From the NCBI RefSeq assembly GCF_001436025.1, contig NZ_AZEQ01000004.1, positions 1-64,000 of the forward strand: a stretch of 64,000 nt of DNA, read 5' to 3'. The translations under genes and the position numbers were made by a program. Source of the stretch: Limosilactobacillus mucosae DSM 13345. GTDB lineage: Bacteria; Bacillota; Bacilli; Lactobacillales; Lactobacillaceae. A model generated the notes under the pieces. That model was not told where the DNA came from. It worked only from the letters and a program-made list of their open reading frames with translations, and ran no database searches. How positions within the stretch are numbered: position 1 is the stretch's first letter; the number at the start of each line of letters is the position of its first letter. Positions 39,911 to 48,507 of the stretch are shown piece after piece.

Positions 39911-40393
39911 TTAGCGCTTTTTTGGAACTGGAATTGGTTGGTTGTCTAAATCGGTACGAACGACTAAGACATCACAGATTGCAGTCCGAGTAACAAATTC
40001 AGTAACCGAGCCAATCAAGATCCGCTCAACGGCATTTAAACCAGTAGCACCGATCATAATCAGGTCAGCGTGCATTTCTTTTGGCACTTCGCGGGCAATG
40101 ATCGTCTTAGGCGCGCCGTATTCAATCGTGTAGCTGACATTGGCAACGCCTTGCTTTTTAGCGTAGTCAACGTATTGATCCAGCGTCTTCTTGGCAGTCG
40201 TGGTTACTTGTTCAACCATTGAGCTGTCGAAACTGGAGATGTTTTGGAAAGCACGAGTGTCAACGACATGCAGCAGGCGCAATTCCGTATCAGCGCCATT
40301 CCGTTTAGCAACAGCAACAGCTTTCTTAAAAGCCAGTTCAGCTTCCTTTGATCCATCTACAGGAACCAAAATGTGTTGGTATTGTTGAGTCAT
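39911..40393 (-). CDS. Universal stress protein family
   Basis: The 160-residue UspA-fold protein begins HILVPVDGSKEAELAFKKAV and has the ATP-binding motif GATGLNAVERILIGSVTEFV (G-x2-G-x9-G-S), so it is the nucleotide-binding type. GGGGGTAC precedes the ATG on the minus strand. General stress tolerance is the usual assignment; the precise role is unknown. Confidence 0.92.
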   Translation of the reverse strand: MTQQYQHILVPVDGSKEAELAFKKAVAVAKRNGADTELRLLHVVDTRAFQNISSFDSSMVEQVTTTAKKTLDQYVDYAKKQGVANVSYTIEYGAPKTIIAREVPKEMHADLIMIGATGLNAVERILIGSVTEFVTRTAICDVLVVRTDLDNQPIPVPKKR

Positions 40394-40479
40394 ATCAAGT
40401 ACCCCCTTAATGCTTAAGCTTCTTTGTTTATTTATATTTTACAACATTGTAAAGGCTTTCGCAAAAAAATGTTTAAAAA

Positions 40480-40764
40480 TTAATGCTTTTTGAACACTAA
40501 CGAACTGGTTGCCAGCGCCATGGCCATGTCAGCCAGGCAGCCAATTACCAATACGGTTGCTACCAAGCCAATATGATCAGAGAAGAATGCGGCAATCAGA
40601 CTTACGATGCCCCAGATCAGCAGCAGCCAGCCCCAGATGCTGCAGTGACGAAGACTGCGCTCAGTAGCGGCCTGGCCAAAGATACCGGTCTTGCGGTGAC
40701 TTAATAGATACCAGCTTTCAATCAGCATGATCGCGGCAAAAACAATCATCAAAACAGTAATCAA
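40480..40764 (-). CDS. Small membrane protein
   Basis: About 94 residues with three hydrophobic segments and a SHRKTG loop; no family recognised. A TTG at 40764 is the likely start because AAAGGAG (40782-40776) lies ten bases before it. A longer reading to TTG 40791 would put that ribosome site inside the gene. Confidence 0.6.
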   Translation of the reverse strand: MITVLMIVFAAIMLIESWYLLSHRKTGIFGQAATERSLRHCSIWGWLLLIWGIVSLIAAFFSDHIGLVATVLVIGCLADMAMALATSSLVFKKH

Positions 40765-40800
40765 AAAAATCAAAACTCCTTTCTCTGCCAAGGTACCATA

Positions 40801-40842
40801 AAAGCGGGACTGAAACCAGTAATGCTTTCAATCCCGCTTTAT
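40801..40842 (-). terminator. Terminator of the candidate 6S RNA
   Basis: On the minus strand AAAGCGGGA-TTGAAA pairs with TTTCA-TCCCGCTTT and ends in TTTTAT. The structure is symmetrical and could work in both directions. Confidence 0.75.
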
Positions 40843-41042
40843 TATGATATGTATCGGCTCCGTTCATGCCGTTAATTGTCTTTCAGTGTTGACCTGTGGA
40901 TAAGACAGGTGGGCCATGGCCGACAAAGCTTCGACTACCAAGTGAGAAGGCATGTCGTTACAGTGTCGTGGCACTAGTCCCAAAGTAACGAAACTGTAAG
41001 GCAAGACTGCGAATTAGACAACACGCACACTACAGAACCTCT
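40840..41042 (-). ncRNA. ssrS: Candidate 6S RNA
   Basis: No coding frame fills the gap after rarA, but it has RNA-gene features on the minus strand: promoter TTGCAC (41077-41072), 17 bp, TAACAT (41054-41049); an imperfect closing helix joining the ends (GTTC, TGC and TTGTCT pairing with AGACAA, GCA and GAAC); internal helices (CGTTAC/GTAACG, ACCTGT/ACAGGT); and a strong terminator. In Firmicutes the 6S gene often neighbours rarA. Assignment rests on context and fold, not on a model search. Confidence 0.55.
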
Positions 41043-41083
41043 ATTAGTATGTTAGCATTTTTTTTAAATAGGTGCAATCGTTT

Positions 41084-42364
41084 TCAACTTCTTGGCTGGC
41101 GTTGGGCCTTCAACAGCCGCCGATACTGAATTCCCAGGGCTTTTTCAAATTCACCGTTTGGCTTTGGATGATAATACTCATCATTTTTGATTTTATCTGG
41201 CAGATACTGCTGGCGAACCCAGTCTTGTGGAAAATCATGCGGATATTGGTAGTCGACGCCATGGCCAAGTTTTTTTGCACCTTGGTAGTGGGCGTCTTTT
41301 AGCCAATTAGGGATTTCGCCGAAGCTGCCTTGATCAATACGCTCTAAAGCAGCATCAATGGCTTGAATACCAGAATTTGACTTGGGCGACAGCGCCAGTT
41401 CAATTACGGTATCGGCCAAGGGAATGCGAGCTTCAGGCAGACCAATTTTTTCAGCTGCCTGAATTGCCGTGATGGCTCGCTGAACGGCTGGCGGGTTTGC
41501 CAGACCAATATCCTCATAGGCAATTACGGTCAAGCGACGGGCAATGCTTGGCAGATCACCAGCGGCAATCAGCCGTGCCAAATAATGAAGTGCGGCGTCA
41601 ACATCACTGCCGCGAATCGATTTTTGAAAAGCAGAGATGACGTTATAGTGGGCATCGCCATCCTTATCGGCAGCCAGTGCTTTTTTCTGGACGCATTCCT
41701 CAATAATCGGCAGGGTTAGATGAATCTTACCGTCTTGAGCTGGATCGGTTGACTTGGCGGCCAGCTCCAATCCGTTTAGCGCACTGCGCAGATCGCCGTT
41801 GACTGCGCGAATCAGCTGCTGACGAGCATTGTCGGCAAGCTCCAGCGGCATTTTCCCCAGGCCCCGCTCCTGGTCGGCAAGGGCGCGATCAATGGCCAGG
41901 CTGATGTCTTTTTCGGTTAAGGGGTAGACTGGAAAAATCTGAGTACGACTGCGAATAGCTGGATTAATCGACAGATACGGATTCTCAGTCGTGGCACCAA
42001 TTAAGATGATGTGGCCGTTTTCTAAATGAGGCAGCAAAAAATCCTGCTTGGTTTTATCAAGGCGGTGAATCTCATCAAGCAGCAGAATCACGGTTCCGCT
42101 CATTTTGGCTTCTTCGGCGACAATCTGCAGGTCTTTTTTAGAATCGGTGGCGGCATTCAACATGCGAAAGGCATACTTGGTTGATCCGGCGATAGCACTG
42201 GCGATACTCGTTTTGCCAGTGCCAGGTGGACCGTACAGAATCATTGAGCTGAGCATTTTGGCCTTAACCATGCGATTGATGATCTTGCCAGGACCAACCA
42301 GATGCTGCTGACCAACGACTTCGTTTAGATTGCGCGGCCGCATACGATAGGCTAATGGCTGCAA
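41084..42364 (-). CDS. rarA: Replication-associated recombination protein RarA
   Basis: The 426-residue AAA+ ATPase (MgsA/RarA) starts MQPLAYRMRPRNLNEVVGQ. Walker A GPPGTGKTS and Walker B LLLDEIHR are followed by sensor-1 GATTENP, and the C-terminal tetramerisation domain includes YEDIGLANP. It acts at stalled forks. Start is TTG 42364 with AAGGAGG about nine bases upstream; no later ATG preserves the conserved N-terminus. Confidence 0.95.
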   Translation of the reverse strand: MQPLAYRMRPRNLNEVVGQQHLVGPGKIINRMVKAKMLSSMILYGPPGTGKTSIASAIAGSTKYAFRMLNAATDSKKDLQIVAEEAKMSGTVILLLDEIHRLDKTKQDFLLPHLENGHIILIGATTENPYLSINPAIRSRTQIFPVYPLTEKDISLAIDRALADQERGLGKMPLELADNARQQLIRAVNGDLRSALNGLELAAKSTDPAQDGKIHLTLPIIEECVQKKALAADKDGDAHYNVISAFQKSIRGSDVDAALHYLARLIAAGDLPSIARRLTVIAYEDIGLANPPAVQRAITAIQAAEKIGLPEARIPLADTVIELALSPKSNSGIQAIDAALERIDQGSFGEIPNWLKDAHYQGAKKLGHGVDYQYPHDFPQDWVRQQYLPDKIKNDEYYHPKPNGEFEKALGIQYRRLLKAQRQPRS

Positions 42365-42384
42365 AAAACAAGGCCTCCTTTGTT

Positions 42385-42855
42385 TTATCTAGAATGAAAC
42401 AGCCGCTGCCAAAAGCCTTGTTTAGCTGGCGACTTGACTTGAGAAACTGGATTTGACAGATTTGGATAGCGTTTCGCAACATCAACTGGCGACTGATAGA
42501 CTGCGGTTTTAGCCGCTACTACGACCGCCAGCTTTTCAGGAGCCGTTGAAAATTCCGGATCCGTTTTTAAAGTGAAGCTGGCATGTTCTTGAACGGCTGC
42601 TCGCATATACGGACGCAGCTGCTCATCATCTAGATTGCCATTTAAAAAGACCAGCTTGCCGATCCCTTTTTTTAACTCCAATCGTAGGGCATCAGACCAG
42701 TCACGCTCGCCAAGCTGAGCCACGCTGATCGTCAGGCAGACTCGCTCACGAAAAGTTCCCAGATAGCGTCTTTGCTCATCGGGATTGATTTTAGGCGTAC
42801 CATAGACTGCATTTTGCAGCCGCTGATCAACTGCACTTTTTTCTTCGTTAGCCAT
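42385..42855 (-). CDS. YueI family protein (DUF1694)
   Basis: The 156-residue soluble protein has the family features VDQRLQNAVYGTPKINPDEQRRYLGTFRERV near the N-terminus and DLKF-like YQSPVDVAKRYP near the C-terminus. Function unknown. Start is ATG 42855 with GGAGGG upstream. It lies 20 bp before rarA and is probably co-transcribed with it. Confidence 0.85.
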   Translation of the reverse strand: MANEEKSAVDQRLQNAVYGTPKINPDEQRRYLGTFRERVCLTISVAQLGERDWSDALRLELKKGIGKLVFLNGNLDDEQLRPYMRAAVQEHASFTLKTDPEFSTAPEKLAVVVAAKTAVYQSPVDVAKRYPNLSNPVSQVKSPAKQGFWQRLFHSR

Positions 42856-42910
42856 GCATAACCCTCCGTAAGTAGTTTCTCCTATTGTATCATTGATTAA
42901 TCCTGAATAA

Positions 42911-42941
42911 TAAAAAAACGCCACTGCATTAAGCAATGGCG
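42911..42941 (-). terminator. Terminator of the VOC protein gene
   Basis: On the minus strand CGCCATTGC pairs with GCAGTGGCG (one wobble), followed by seven Ts. Confidence 0.8.
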
Positions 42942-42950
42942 AAGATCATC

Positions 42951-43361
42951 CTAGTCTTTGACGATTTGGCAGAATTCAATAGTCTCAGCATTTGGTCCTT
43001 CAATGTTGAAGAACTTGATGCCATGCTGCCAAAAGTCGAGATGCTGAACTTTATCTTCTTTCATCTTAAAGCCGGCTGCCTTGGCTGCTTTAAAGGCGGC
43101 ATCGGCATCAGAAGTATTTAAAGAGATATGGTTGATCGCACCGGTTTGGCGAACGGCACCATCACCAGTCCAGATCTCTAGAGTCAGGTGAGCGTATTGC
43201 ATAAAGACAACCTCATTGCCTTGGTCGTCAGTATCAAAATTGCCCAGCATCTTGAACCCGAGCTTTTCCCAAAAGGCAACCGTTTTTTGCAGATCGTCGG
43301 TTGGAATGCCAATGTGCTGCAGATCATCGAAGTAGCCAGCTAAACTTTTGTTGAATGCCAT
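42951..43361 (-). CDS. VOC (glyoxalase/bleomycin-resistance fold) family protein
   Basis: The 136-residue protein has two beta-alpha-beta-beta-beta modules: LQHIGIPTDDLQKTVAFWEKLGFKMLG ... LTLEIW, and INHISLNTSDADAAFKAAKAAGFKM ... GPNAETIEFCQ. The possible metal ligands (His17, Glu62, His78, Glu129) are in the usual places. Substrate unknown; members include lyases and isomerases. AAAGGAG precedes ATG 43361. Confidence 0.85.
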   Translation of the reverse strand: MAFNKSLAGYFDDLQHIGIPTDDLQKTVAFWEKLGFKMLGNFDTDDQGNEVVFMQYAHLTLEIWTGDGAVRQTGAINHISLNTSDADAAFKAAKAAGFKMKEDKVQHLDFWQHGIKFFNIEGPNAETIEFCQIVKD

Positions 43362-43407
43362 AATTTTTCTCCTTTAATCAAAACTGCTGTTAATAAAAGT
43401 GAAGAGT

Positions 43408-44142
43408 CTAAACATCTAAGGCTTGATGCTTGAGCTTAGGGAAGATAATTCGATCGGCAAGCCCAGTAATGCCGCCTTGGAAGAGCAGCGCGAAAATCGT
43501 TCCAAGACCAAAGTTTGCCAGCCCCATTCTAGGCAGAGCCAGCAGAGCCATAATCGTTGGCGGAATATAGGATGCCCACATTGATAAGGTTGCATTGCCC
43601 TTGAAATAACGAAAACGCAGAATCTGGAATAAATCATCGGCCGGGTGCAGGACCAGATTTACTCGCTGATAGATTGAAATGGCCACTCCAATTAAAGTAA
43701 CGCCCAAGAAATTGATCAGAACATACAGAACTACCATTGGCAAAGAATGAGCATCGGGCATAATCCGGTTGAAAATATCGGAAAACCATTGAATAAAGAT
43801 TGAAAACGGCAGCATAAACATGAAATTGCCAAAAATTCGTTTCCATTCCCATTTATGCATCAGAATTGCGTTTAAGGCTGCGGTTAGCATTCCCAGAACC
43901 ATGAATGCCCAAAACAGTGTCATTGAATTATTCCCCAGGACGGCAATGCCAAGGTTGTTTTCAGCCGCCGTCCAATAAGCGGATCCTAAAAACTGTGGAT
44001 GAATATGTGAACTGGTAACCAGAGTCAAAACGTTTCCCATCGAGTTGATAACGATCGATAGGGCGAAGTAGGCGATGCTGACTGGCATTGAAATAGTGCG
44101 CTTTGGTACCGCGGTGACATTTTTTGAGCTTGCTTGTTCCAA
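43408..44142 (-). CDS. YczE/YyaS/YitT-like membrane protein
   Basis: About 244 residues with five to six membrane helices; AYFALSIVINSMGNVLTL and GSAYWTAAENNLG resemble the YczE/YitT group found in lactobacilli. Function unknown. The start is placed at TTG 44142 with AGAAGGGA upstream. The in-frame extension to 44238 is excluded because it would run through a good promoter. Confidence 0.75.
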   Translation of the reverse strand: MEQASSKNVTAVPKRTISMPVSIAYFALSIVINSMGNVLTLVTSSHIHPQFLGSAYWTAAENNLGIAVLGNNSMTLFWAFMVLGMLTAALNAILMHKWEWKRIFGNFMFMLPFSIFIQWFSDIFNRIMPDAHSLPMVVLYVLINFLGVTLIGVAISIYQRVNLVLHPADDLFQILRFRYFKGNATLSMWASYIPPTIMALLALPRMGLANFGLGTIFALLFQGGITGLADRIIFPKLKHQALDV

Positions 44143-44209
44143 ATTAATTCCCTTCTTCCTGACAAGATCACGTCTTAAAAATTGGTGATAGACTTCACTT
44201 GCCACGATA

Positions 44210-44247
44210 AAGATACCCCCAGTAACTATCGATGTCAACCGGTTGAC
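44210..44247 (-). promoter_or_regulatory. Promoter of the YczE-like gene with palindromic operator
   Basis: On the minus strand TTGACA (44238-44233), 17-bp spacer, TATCTT (44215-44210). A perfect 14-bp palindrome GTCAACCGGTTGAC (44234-44247) overlaps the -35, so a bound protein would block the promoter. Confidence 0.65.
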
Positions 44248-44738
44248 AGAATTTAGAATGATAAAAACTGTCTCAAAATCAGTTTACGAAAGCGATTTCT
44301 TTGTTGCTGTAATCAGATAGTGGGAATTAATCGGTTTGGCAGCTGTTTTTTTAATTTTTTTCGTGAATTTGTTGTTTGATTCACAGGCTTTTGACAGTCC
44401 TGACTTGCTCACTTTAAAATTGGTATATGCTTATCTCAGGGCTATAAATGAAAATAAAATCATATATAACTAAAAAAGATAAAGTTTTGCGCAATCGATT
44501 GCTTAACAATATAAAGCTACTGTCGTCTAGTGGTCCAGATGTGAATTATCATTGATATGACGGCAATTAATTCAAAAATTGACTGATAATCAGTGCACAA
44601 GCTTGAATTGGTATTGCTAATCGATTAGCAAAAATAATTTCAAAATCCAATTGACGGCGTTGGTAAATTCGGTCATGATACGAGTCATGAATTAATTGTT
44701 AACTAAAAATTGGTATATTTAACAAAGGAGCAAGAGAA
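44248..44738. promoter_or_regulatory. Regulatory gap upstream of tal-tkt
   Basis: About 490 bp without a gene. It holds a sequence close to a CcpA cre site (44286-44300, ACGAAAGCGATTTCT, one mismatch to WTGNAANCGNWNNCW), a TTGACA -35 (44391-44396) with TAAAAT 18 bp on, and a second promoter-like TTGACG (44651-44656) with CATGAT 17 bp on. It also has palindromes GCAATCGATTGC (44491-44502) and TGCTAATCGATTAGCA (44615-44630). The pattern suggests sugar-responsive control of the pentose genes. Confidence 0.5.
44615..44630 (+). promoter_or_regulatory. 16-bp ATCGAT-centred palindrome, operator candidate
   Basis: TGCTAATCGATTAGCA is a perfect palindrome 20 bp upstream of the proximal TTGACG. A related 12-bp palindrome GCAATCGATTGC lies at 44491-44502. 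The centres are 126 bp apart, about 12 helical turns, which would suit a looping LacI-type repressor. Confidence 0.55.
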
Positions 44739-45494
44739 ATGCAATCAACTGAGCAAAAAACGATTGCCATCTATGCTGACGGGGCTGTCATTGATGACAT
44801 GCGTCAAATGGCTAAGCTGCCTGAAGTAACGGGCTTTACGACCAACCCCTCACTGATGAAGCGAGCAGGAGTTACTAATTACTTGACGTTTGCCAAGCAA
44901 GTAGTCGGTGAGTTTCCGGAAGCTTCCCTGTCTTTTGAGGTTTTTTCACAAGATCCTCAGAAAATGCAGCAGGAAGCAGAAATCTTAAGTTCATTAGGCA
45001 AACATGTCTATGTTAAGATTCCGATTTTAAACTTGAATGGACAGCCTAATACGGAGCTGATTCATCAACTGGCACATGCCGGCATCAAGCTGAACATTAC
45101 CGCAGTAACGACCAGCGAACAGGTACGCTTGGCATTGGAAGCTTTGGACGAACAGACGCCGGCGATTATTTCACTATTTGTGGGACGAGTTGCTGATACG
45201 GGTGCGGATCCAACTTCCTTTGTCAATGCCAGCGTAGCGATGTCACATTTGCATCCAAACGTTGACTTGCTGTGGGCCTCGACGCGTGAAGTCGACAACA
45301 TTCGTCAGGCTCAGCAGGCTGGTATCGATATTATTACAGTACCACCGGCAATTCTGCAAAAATGGCTGGCACGGCGCGAGTTTACGCCAGAAGATGTTGC
45401 TCTGGATACGGTTCGCGGTTTTGACCAAGATATTAGTACGCTGGGATTCAGCATTTTAGATGAAGTTGCAGAGGAGGCGGCGGTCAATGAGTAA
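44739..45494 (+). CDS. tal: Transaldolase family protein
   Basis: The 251-residue (beta/alpha)8 enzyme starts IYADGAVIDDMRQMAKLPEVTGFTTNPSLMKRAG. The Schiff-base lysine lies in VYVKIPILN and the C-terminal barrel has VDLLWASTREV. The length fits the short transaldolase/fructose-6-phosphate aldolase group. It transfers dihydroxyacetone between pentose-phosphate sugars. Coupled to transketolase by an 8-bp overlap. AAAGGAG precedes ATG 44739. Confidence 0.88.
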   Translation: MQSTEQKTIAIYADGAVIDDMRQMAKLPEVTGFTTNPSLMKRAGVTNYLTFAKQVVGEFPEASLSFEVFSQDPQKMQQEAEILSSLGKHVYVKIPILNLNGQPNTELIHQLAHAGIKLNITAVTTSEQVRLALEALDEQTPAIISLFVGRVADTGADPTSFVNASVAMSHLHPNVDLLWASTREVDNIRQAQQAGIDIITVPPAILQKWLARREFTPEDVALDTVRGFDQDISTLGFSILDEVAEEAAVNE

Positions 45495-47502
45495 TCAGCA
45501 AGCAACTCTAGATCAAAAATCAGTTACGGCTGCTCGAATGCTGGGCGTAGAAATGATTGAAGCCTCGCACAGCGGCCATCCTGGGATCGTTTTGGATGCC
45601 GCGCCAATGGCTTACACGCTGTTTGAATATCATATGCGTTTTAACCCTAAGCAGCCTAAGTGGATCAACCGCGATCGCTTTGTCTTGTCAGCAGGCCATG
45701 GCTCAGCGCTGCTCTACAGTCTGCTGCATCTAAACGGTTTTGATCTCACTGTTGATGACTTGAAGGCGTTTCGCCAAATGGGTTCCAAAACACCAGGCCA
45801 TCCTGAATATGGATGGACGCCTGGCGTTGATGCCTCGACTGGTCCCTTGGGTCAAGGACTTGGTATGGCAGTTGGTATGGCGATTGCAGAAAAGCATCTA
45901 GCTGCACAGTGCAACCGACCGGGGATGCCAGTAATTGATCATTACACTTACGCCTTGGCGGGTGATGGTGATTTGATGGAGGGCATCAGTCAAGAAGCCT
46001 TGGATATTGCAGGCAATCTGCAGCTTAATAAACTGATCGTGCTTTATGACTCAAATGATGTTTCACTGGATGGGCCATTGTCAATGAGTACGCATGACAA
46101 TGTTGAACAGCGAGTCAAGGCGGCTTCATGGAATTATGAACGCGTTGAGGATGGCAATGATCTGGCTCAGATCGATGCAGCTTTGTGGCGGGCTAAACGT
46201 TCCGATAAGCCAACCTTGATTGAGGTTAAGACGGTAATTGGCTACGGTGCGCCTAAGCAGGGAACCAACAAAGTTCATGGTACGCCGGTTGGTCAGGATG
46301 GCCTGGCTATCCTCAAAGAAAAATTTGACTGGCATGAGCCATCTTTCACCGTACCGCAGGCTGTTTATGATCACTTCCAAGAGCTGGTGGCTGCCAAAGA
46401 AAAGCAATACCAGCGCTGGTTGGAAATATGGGCTTCCTATCAGCAGCAGTATCCGCAACTGGCTGCTCAATTGATGAATGATGAGTTTAAGTTGAGTGAT
46501 GATGCCTTAAACTATCAACCAGGTGAAAAAATTGCCACGCGGCTGGTATGTGATGACGCACTGCAGGAAATCGCCCGGCAGAATCCGATGTTTTGGGGCG
46601 GGGCTGCGGACCTGGCCAGCTCTAACAAAACGCTGCTGAAAAAAGATGACAATTTTGCTGCGGATAATCCATTAGGTCGCAATCTGCGGTTTGGCGTACG
46701 TGAATTTGGCATGGCAGCAGCCTTGAATGGAATTACGCTGCATGGTGGTACCCGAGCCTTTGGCAGCACGTTCTTGGTCTTTAGCGACTATCTTAAGGGT
46801 GCCGTTCGTCTGGCTGCTTTAATGAAGATCCCAACTGCCTTTGTCTTTTCTCATGATTCTTTGGCTGTTGGTGAAGATGGTCCAACGCATGAACCAGTTG
46901 AGCAGTTGGCAGCGCTGCGCTCAATGCCGGGTGTCGATGTCTATCGTCCGGCTGATGCCAATGAAACGATTGCTTCCTGGCAGGTCATTGGCAAAACTAC
47001 TGATCGTCCCAGCGTAATCGTTACCTCGCGTCAGGGACTGCCAGTTTTGGCAGCGGCTAAACATGCACCGGTAGAACGAGGAGCTTATATTCTGGCACCG
47101 GCTCAAACCAATCATCCGGCTGGAATCCTGATTGCCAGCGGCTCTGAGGTCTCTTTGGCATTGCAGGCTAGAGAACGATTGGCCAAAGAAGGCATTGACG
47201 TGCAGGTTGTTTCGATGCCATGTCAGGAACGTTTCTTGCGGCAGTCAAAGCAGTATCAAGAAATGGTGCTGCCGCCACGCCTGGATAAGCGCTTGGCAAT
47301 CGAAATGGGAAGTTCAATGTGCTGGCACCGTTTTGTCGGCTTGAATGGCATGGTAATGGGTGTTGATGAATTCGGTACCAGCGCTCCAGGTGAACAGGTT
47401 ATTGAAAAGTTTGGCTTCACGCCAGAACGCGTTGCTGCAGCCTTTAAGCAGACAGCCGGGCTTGAAAATGAAAAATCAACTCAAATGGCTGCTAATGGCT
47501 AG
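45487..47502 (+). CDS. tkt: Transketolase
   Basis: The 671-residue thiamine-diphosphate enzyme has HSGHPGIVLDAAPMAYTLF, the ThDP motif GDGDLMEGISQEALDIAGNLQLNKLIVLYDSN, and EDGPTHEPVEQLAALR in the pyrimidine domain. With transaldolase it interconverts pentose and hexose phosphates, useful in a phosphoketolase organism for making ribose and erythrose phosphates. GAGGAGG precedes ATG 45487. Confidence 0.95.
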   Translation: MSNQQATLDQKSVTAARMLGVEMIEASHSGHPGIVLDAAPMAYTLFEYHMRFNPKQPKWINRDRFVLSAGHGSALLYSLLHLNGFDLTVDDLKAFRQMGSKTPGHPEYGWTPGVDASTGPLGQGLGMAVGMAIAEKHLAAQCNRPGMPVIDHYTYALAGDGDLMEGISQEALDIAGNLQLNKLIVLYDSNDVSLDGPLSMSTHDNVEQRVKAASWNYERVEDGNDLAQIDAALWRAKRSDKPTLIEVKTVIGYGAPKQGTNKVHGTPVGQDGLAILKEKFDWHEPSFTVPQAVYDHFQELVAAKEKQYQRWLEIWASYQQQYPQLAAQLMNDEFKLSDDALNYQPGEKIATRLVCDDALQEIARQNPMFWGGAADLASSNKTLLKKDDNFAADNPLGRNLRFGVREFGMAAALNGITLHGGTRAFGSTFLVFSDYLKGAVRLAALMKIPTAFVFSHDSLAVGEDGPTHEPVEQLAALRSMPGVDVYRPADANETIASWQVIGKTTDRPSVIVTSRQGLPVLAAAKHAPVERGAYILAPAQTNHPAGILIASGSEVSLALQARERLAKEGIDVQVVSMPCQERFLRQSKQYQEMVLPPRLDKRLAIEMGSSMCWHRFVGLNGMVMGVDEFGTSAPGEQVIEKFGFTPERVAAAFKQTAGLENEKSTQMAANG

Positions 47503-47575
47503 CTGCTGTTTTCTAAAAACTACGTATCACACATAAATCTTAATCTCTAAATCTCAAAATACTCCAAAAATCCCC

Positions 47576-47620
47576 AAAGGCCATGAGCGATCCACTATCC
47601 CAGTCGCTCATGGCCTTTTT
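47576..47620 (+). terminator. Terminator of tal-tkt
   Basis: Fifteen-base arms AAAGGCCATGAGCGA and TCGCTCATGGCCTTT, then a T-run. Confidence 0.92.
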
Positions 47621-47637
47621 GATTTGAATTGGTATAT

Positions 47638-47673
47638 AAAAAAGCTCCGTGATTTTAAATCACAGAGCTTTTT
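47638..47673 (-). terminator. Terminator of rpsD
   Basis: AAAAAGCTC-GTGATTT/AAATCAC-GAGCTTTTT palindrome with one mismatch. On the minus strand it follows the rpsD stop and ends in Ts; it could also act on the plus strand. Confidence 0.85.
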
Positions 47674-47696
47674 AAGAAATAAACCGTAATTAGATA

Positions 47697-48305
47697 TTAC
47701 AGCTTGTTGTAGAATTCGACAATCAGCGCTTCGTCGATGTCGGCGTTCATGTCTTCACGTTCTGGCAGACGAACCAGCTTACCTTCGAGCTTGTCAGCAT
47801 CGAATTCAACGTATGAAGGACGTGCAACAACGGCTTCAACAGCGTTCTTGATAACGTCCAGGTTCTTGGACTTGTCGCGAACGGAGATGACTTGACCAAC
47901 CTTAACTTCGAAGGAAGGAATGTCAACGCGCTTGCCATCTACGGTGATGTGACCGTGGTTAACCAGTTGACGAGCTTGACGACGAGTAGTAGCCAGACCC
48001 AGACGGTAAACCATGTTGTCCAGACGACGTTCCAACAGGATCATGAAGTTGGTACCGTGAGTACCTTCCTTGATCTTACCGGCACGCTTGAACAGGTTAC
48101 GGAATTGACGTTCAGTCATACCGTACATGTAACGCAGCTTTTGCTTTTCGCGCAGTTGCATACCGTATTCAGACAGGCGGCCACGACGGTCATTACCGTG
48201 ATCACCAGGTGCGTAGTTGCGACGAGCCAGTTCCTTACCGGTACCGGACAGAGACATGCCGAGACGGCGAGATACACGCCAGCTAGGGCCAGTGTAACGA
48301 GACAT
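47697..48305 (-). CDS. rpsD: 30S ribosomal protein S4
   Basis: The 202-residue primary 16S rRNA-binding protein has an S4 domain (about 92-155, [35 protein letters not shown]). In Firmicutes S4 represses its own mRNA; the structured leader upstream fits this. GGAGGAATTCTAAT precedes the ATG. It is monocistronic with its own terminator. Confidence 0.97.
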   Translation of the reverse strand: MSRYTGPSWRVSRRLGMSLSGTGKELARRNYAPGDHGNDRRGRLSEYGMQLREKQKLRYMYGMTERQFRNLFKRAGKIKEGTHGTNFMILLERRLDNMVYRLGLATTRRQARQLVNHGHITVDGKRVDIPSFEVKVGQVISVRDKSKNLDVIKNAVEAVVARPSYVEFDADKLEGKLVRLPEREDMNADIDEALIVEFYNKL

Positions 48306-48472
48306 ATTAGAATTCCTCCAATAAAATTATTTGGAGTAAAATAATCCGATTGTGAGCTTGACATTCGTGCAGGCCAATTGGATCGTTCACCCTTGCAGCT
48401 GGGTTACTGGAAACACCATGCGGCATTGGTCTGTTGACGAGCTTGCCCCTCACTGCTGCATTATTTTACACA
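48306..48472 (-). promoter_or_regulatory. Structured rpsD leader, probable S4 autoregulatory element
   Basis: The transcript would begin near 48472 and run 167 bases to the start codon. Its ends can pair: GTAAAATAAT near the 5' end (48469-48460) with ATTATTTTAC (48345-48336) beside the ribosome site, extended inward by GTGAG/CTCAC. S4 binding to such a leader would block translation. The assignment to S4 comes from the gene downstream. Confidence 0.55.
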
Positions 48473-48478
48473 AAGAGT

Positions 48479-48507
48479 ACTTTAACGCGAAAAACATGCC
48501 TAGTCAA
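48479..48507 (-). promoter_or_regulatory. Promoter of rpsD
   Basis: Minus strand TTGACT (48507-48502), 17-bp spacer, TAAAGT (48484-48479). It overlaps the end of the upstream fRMsr gene. Confidence 0.65.

Noticed and set aside
44519-44550. TCGTCTAGTGGTCC resembles the D-arm region of a tRNA
   Set aside because: No acceptor stem, anticodon arm or T arm can be built around it.
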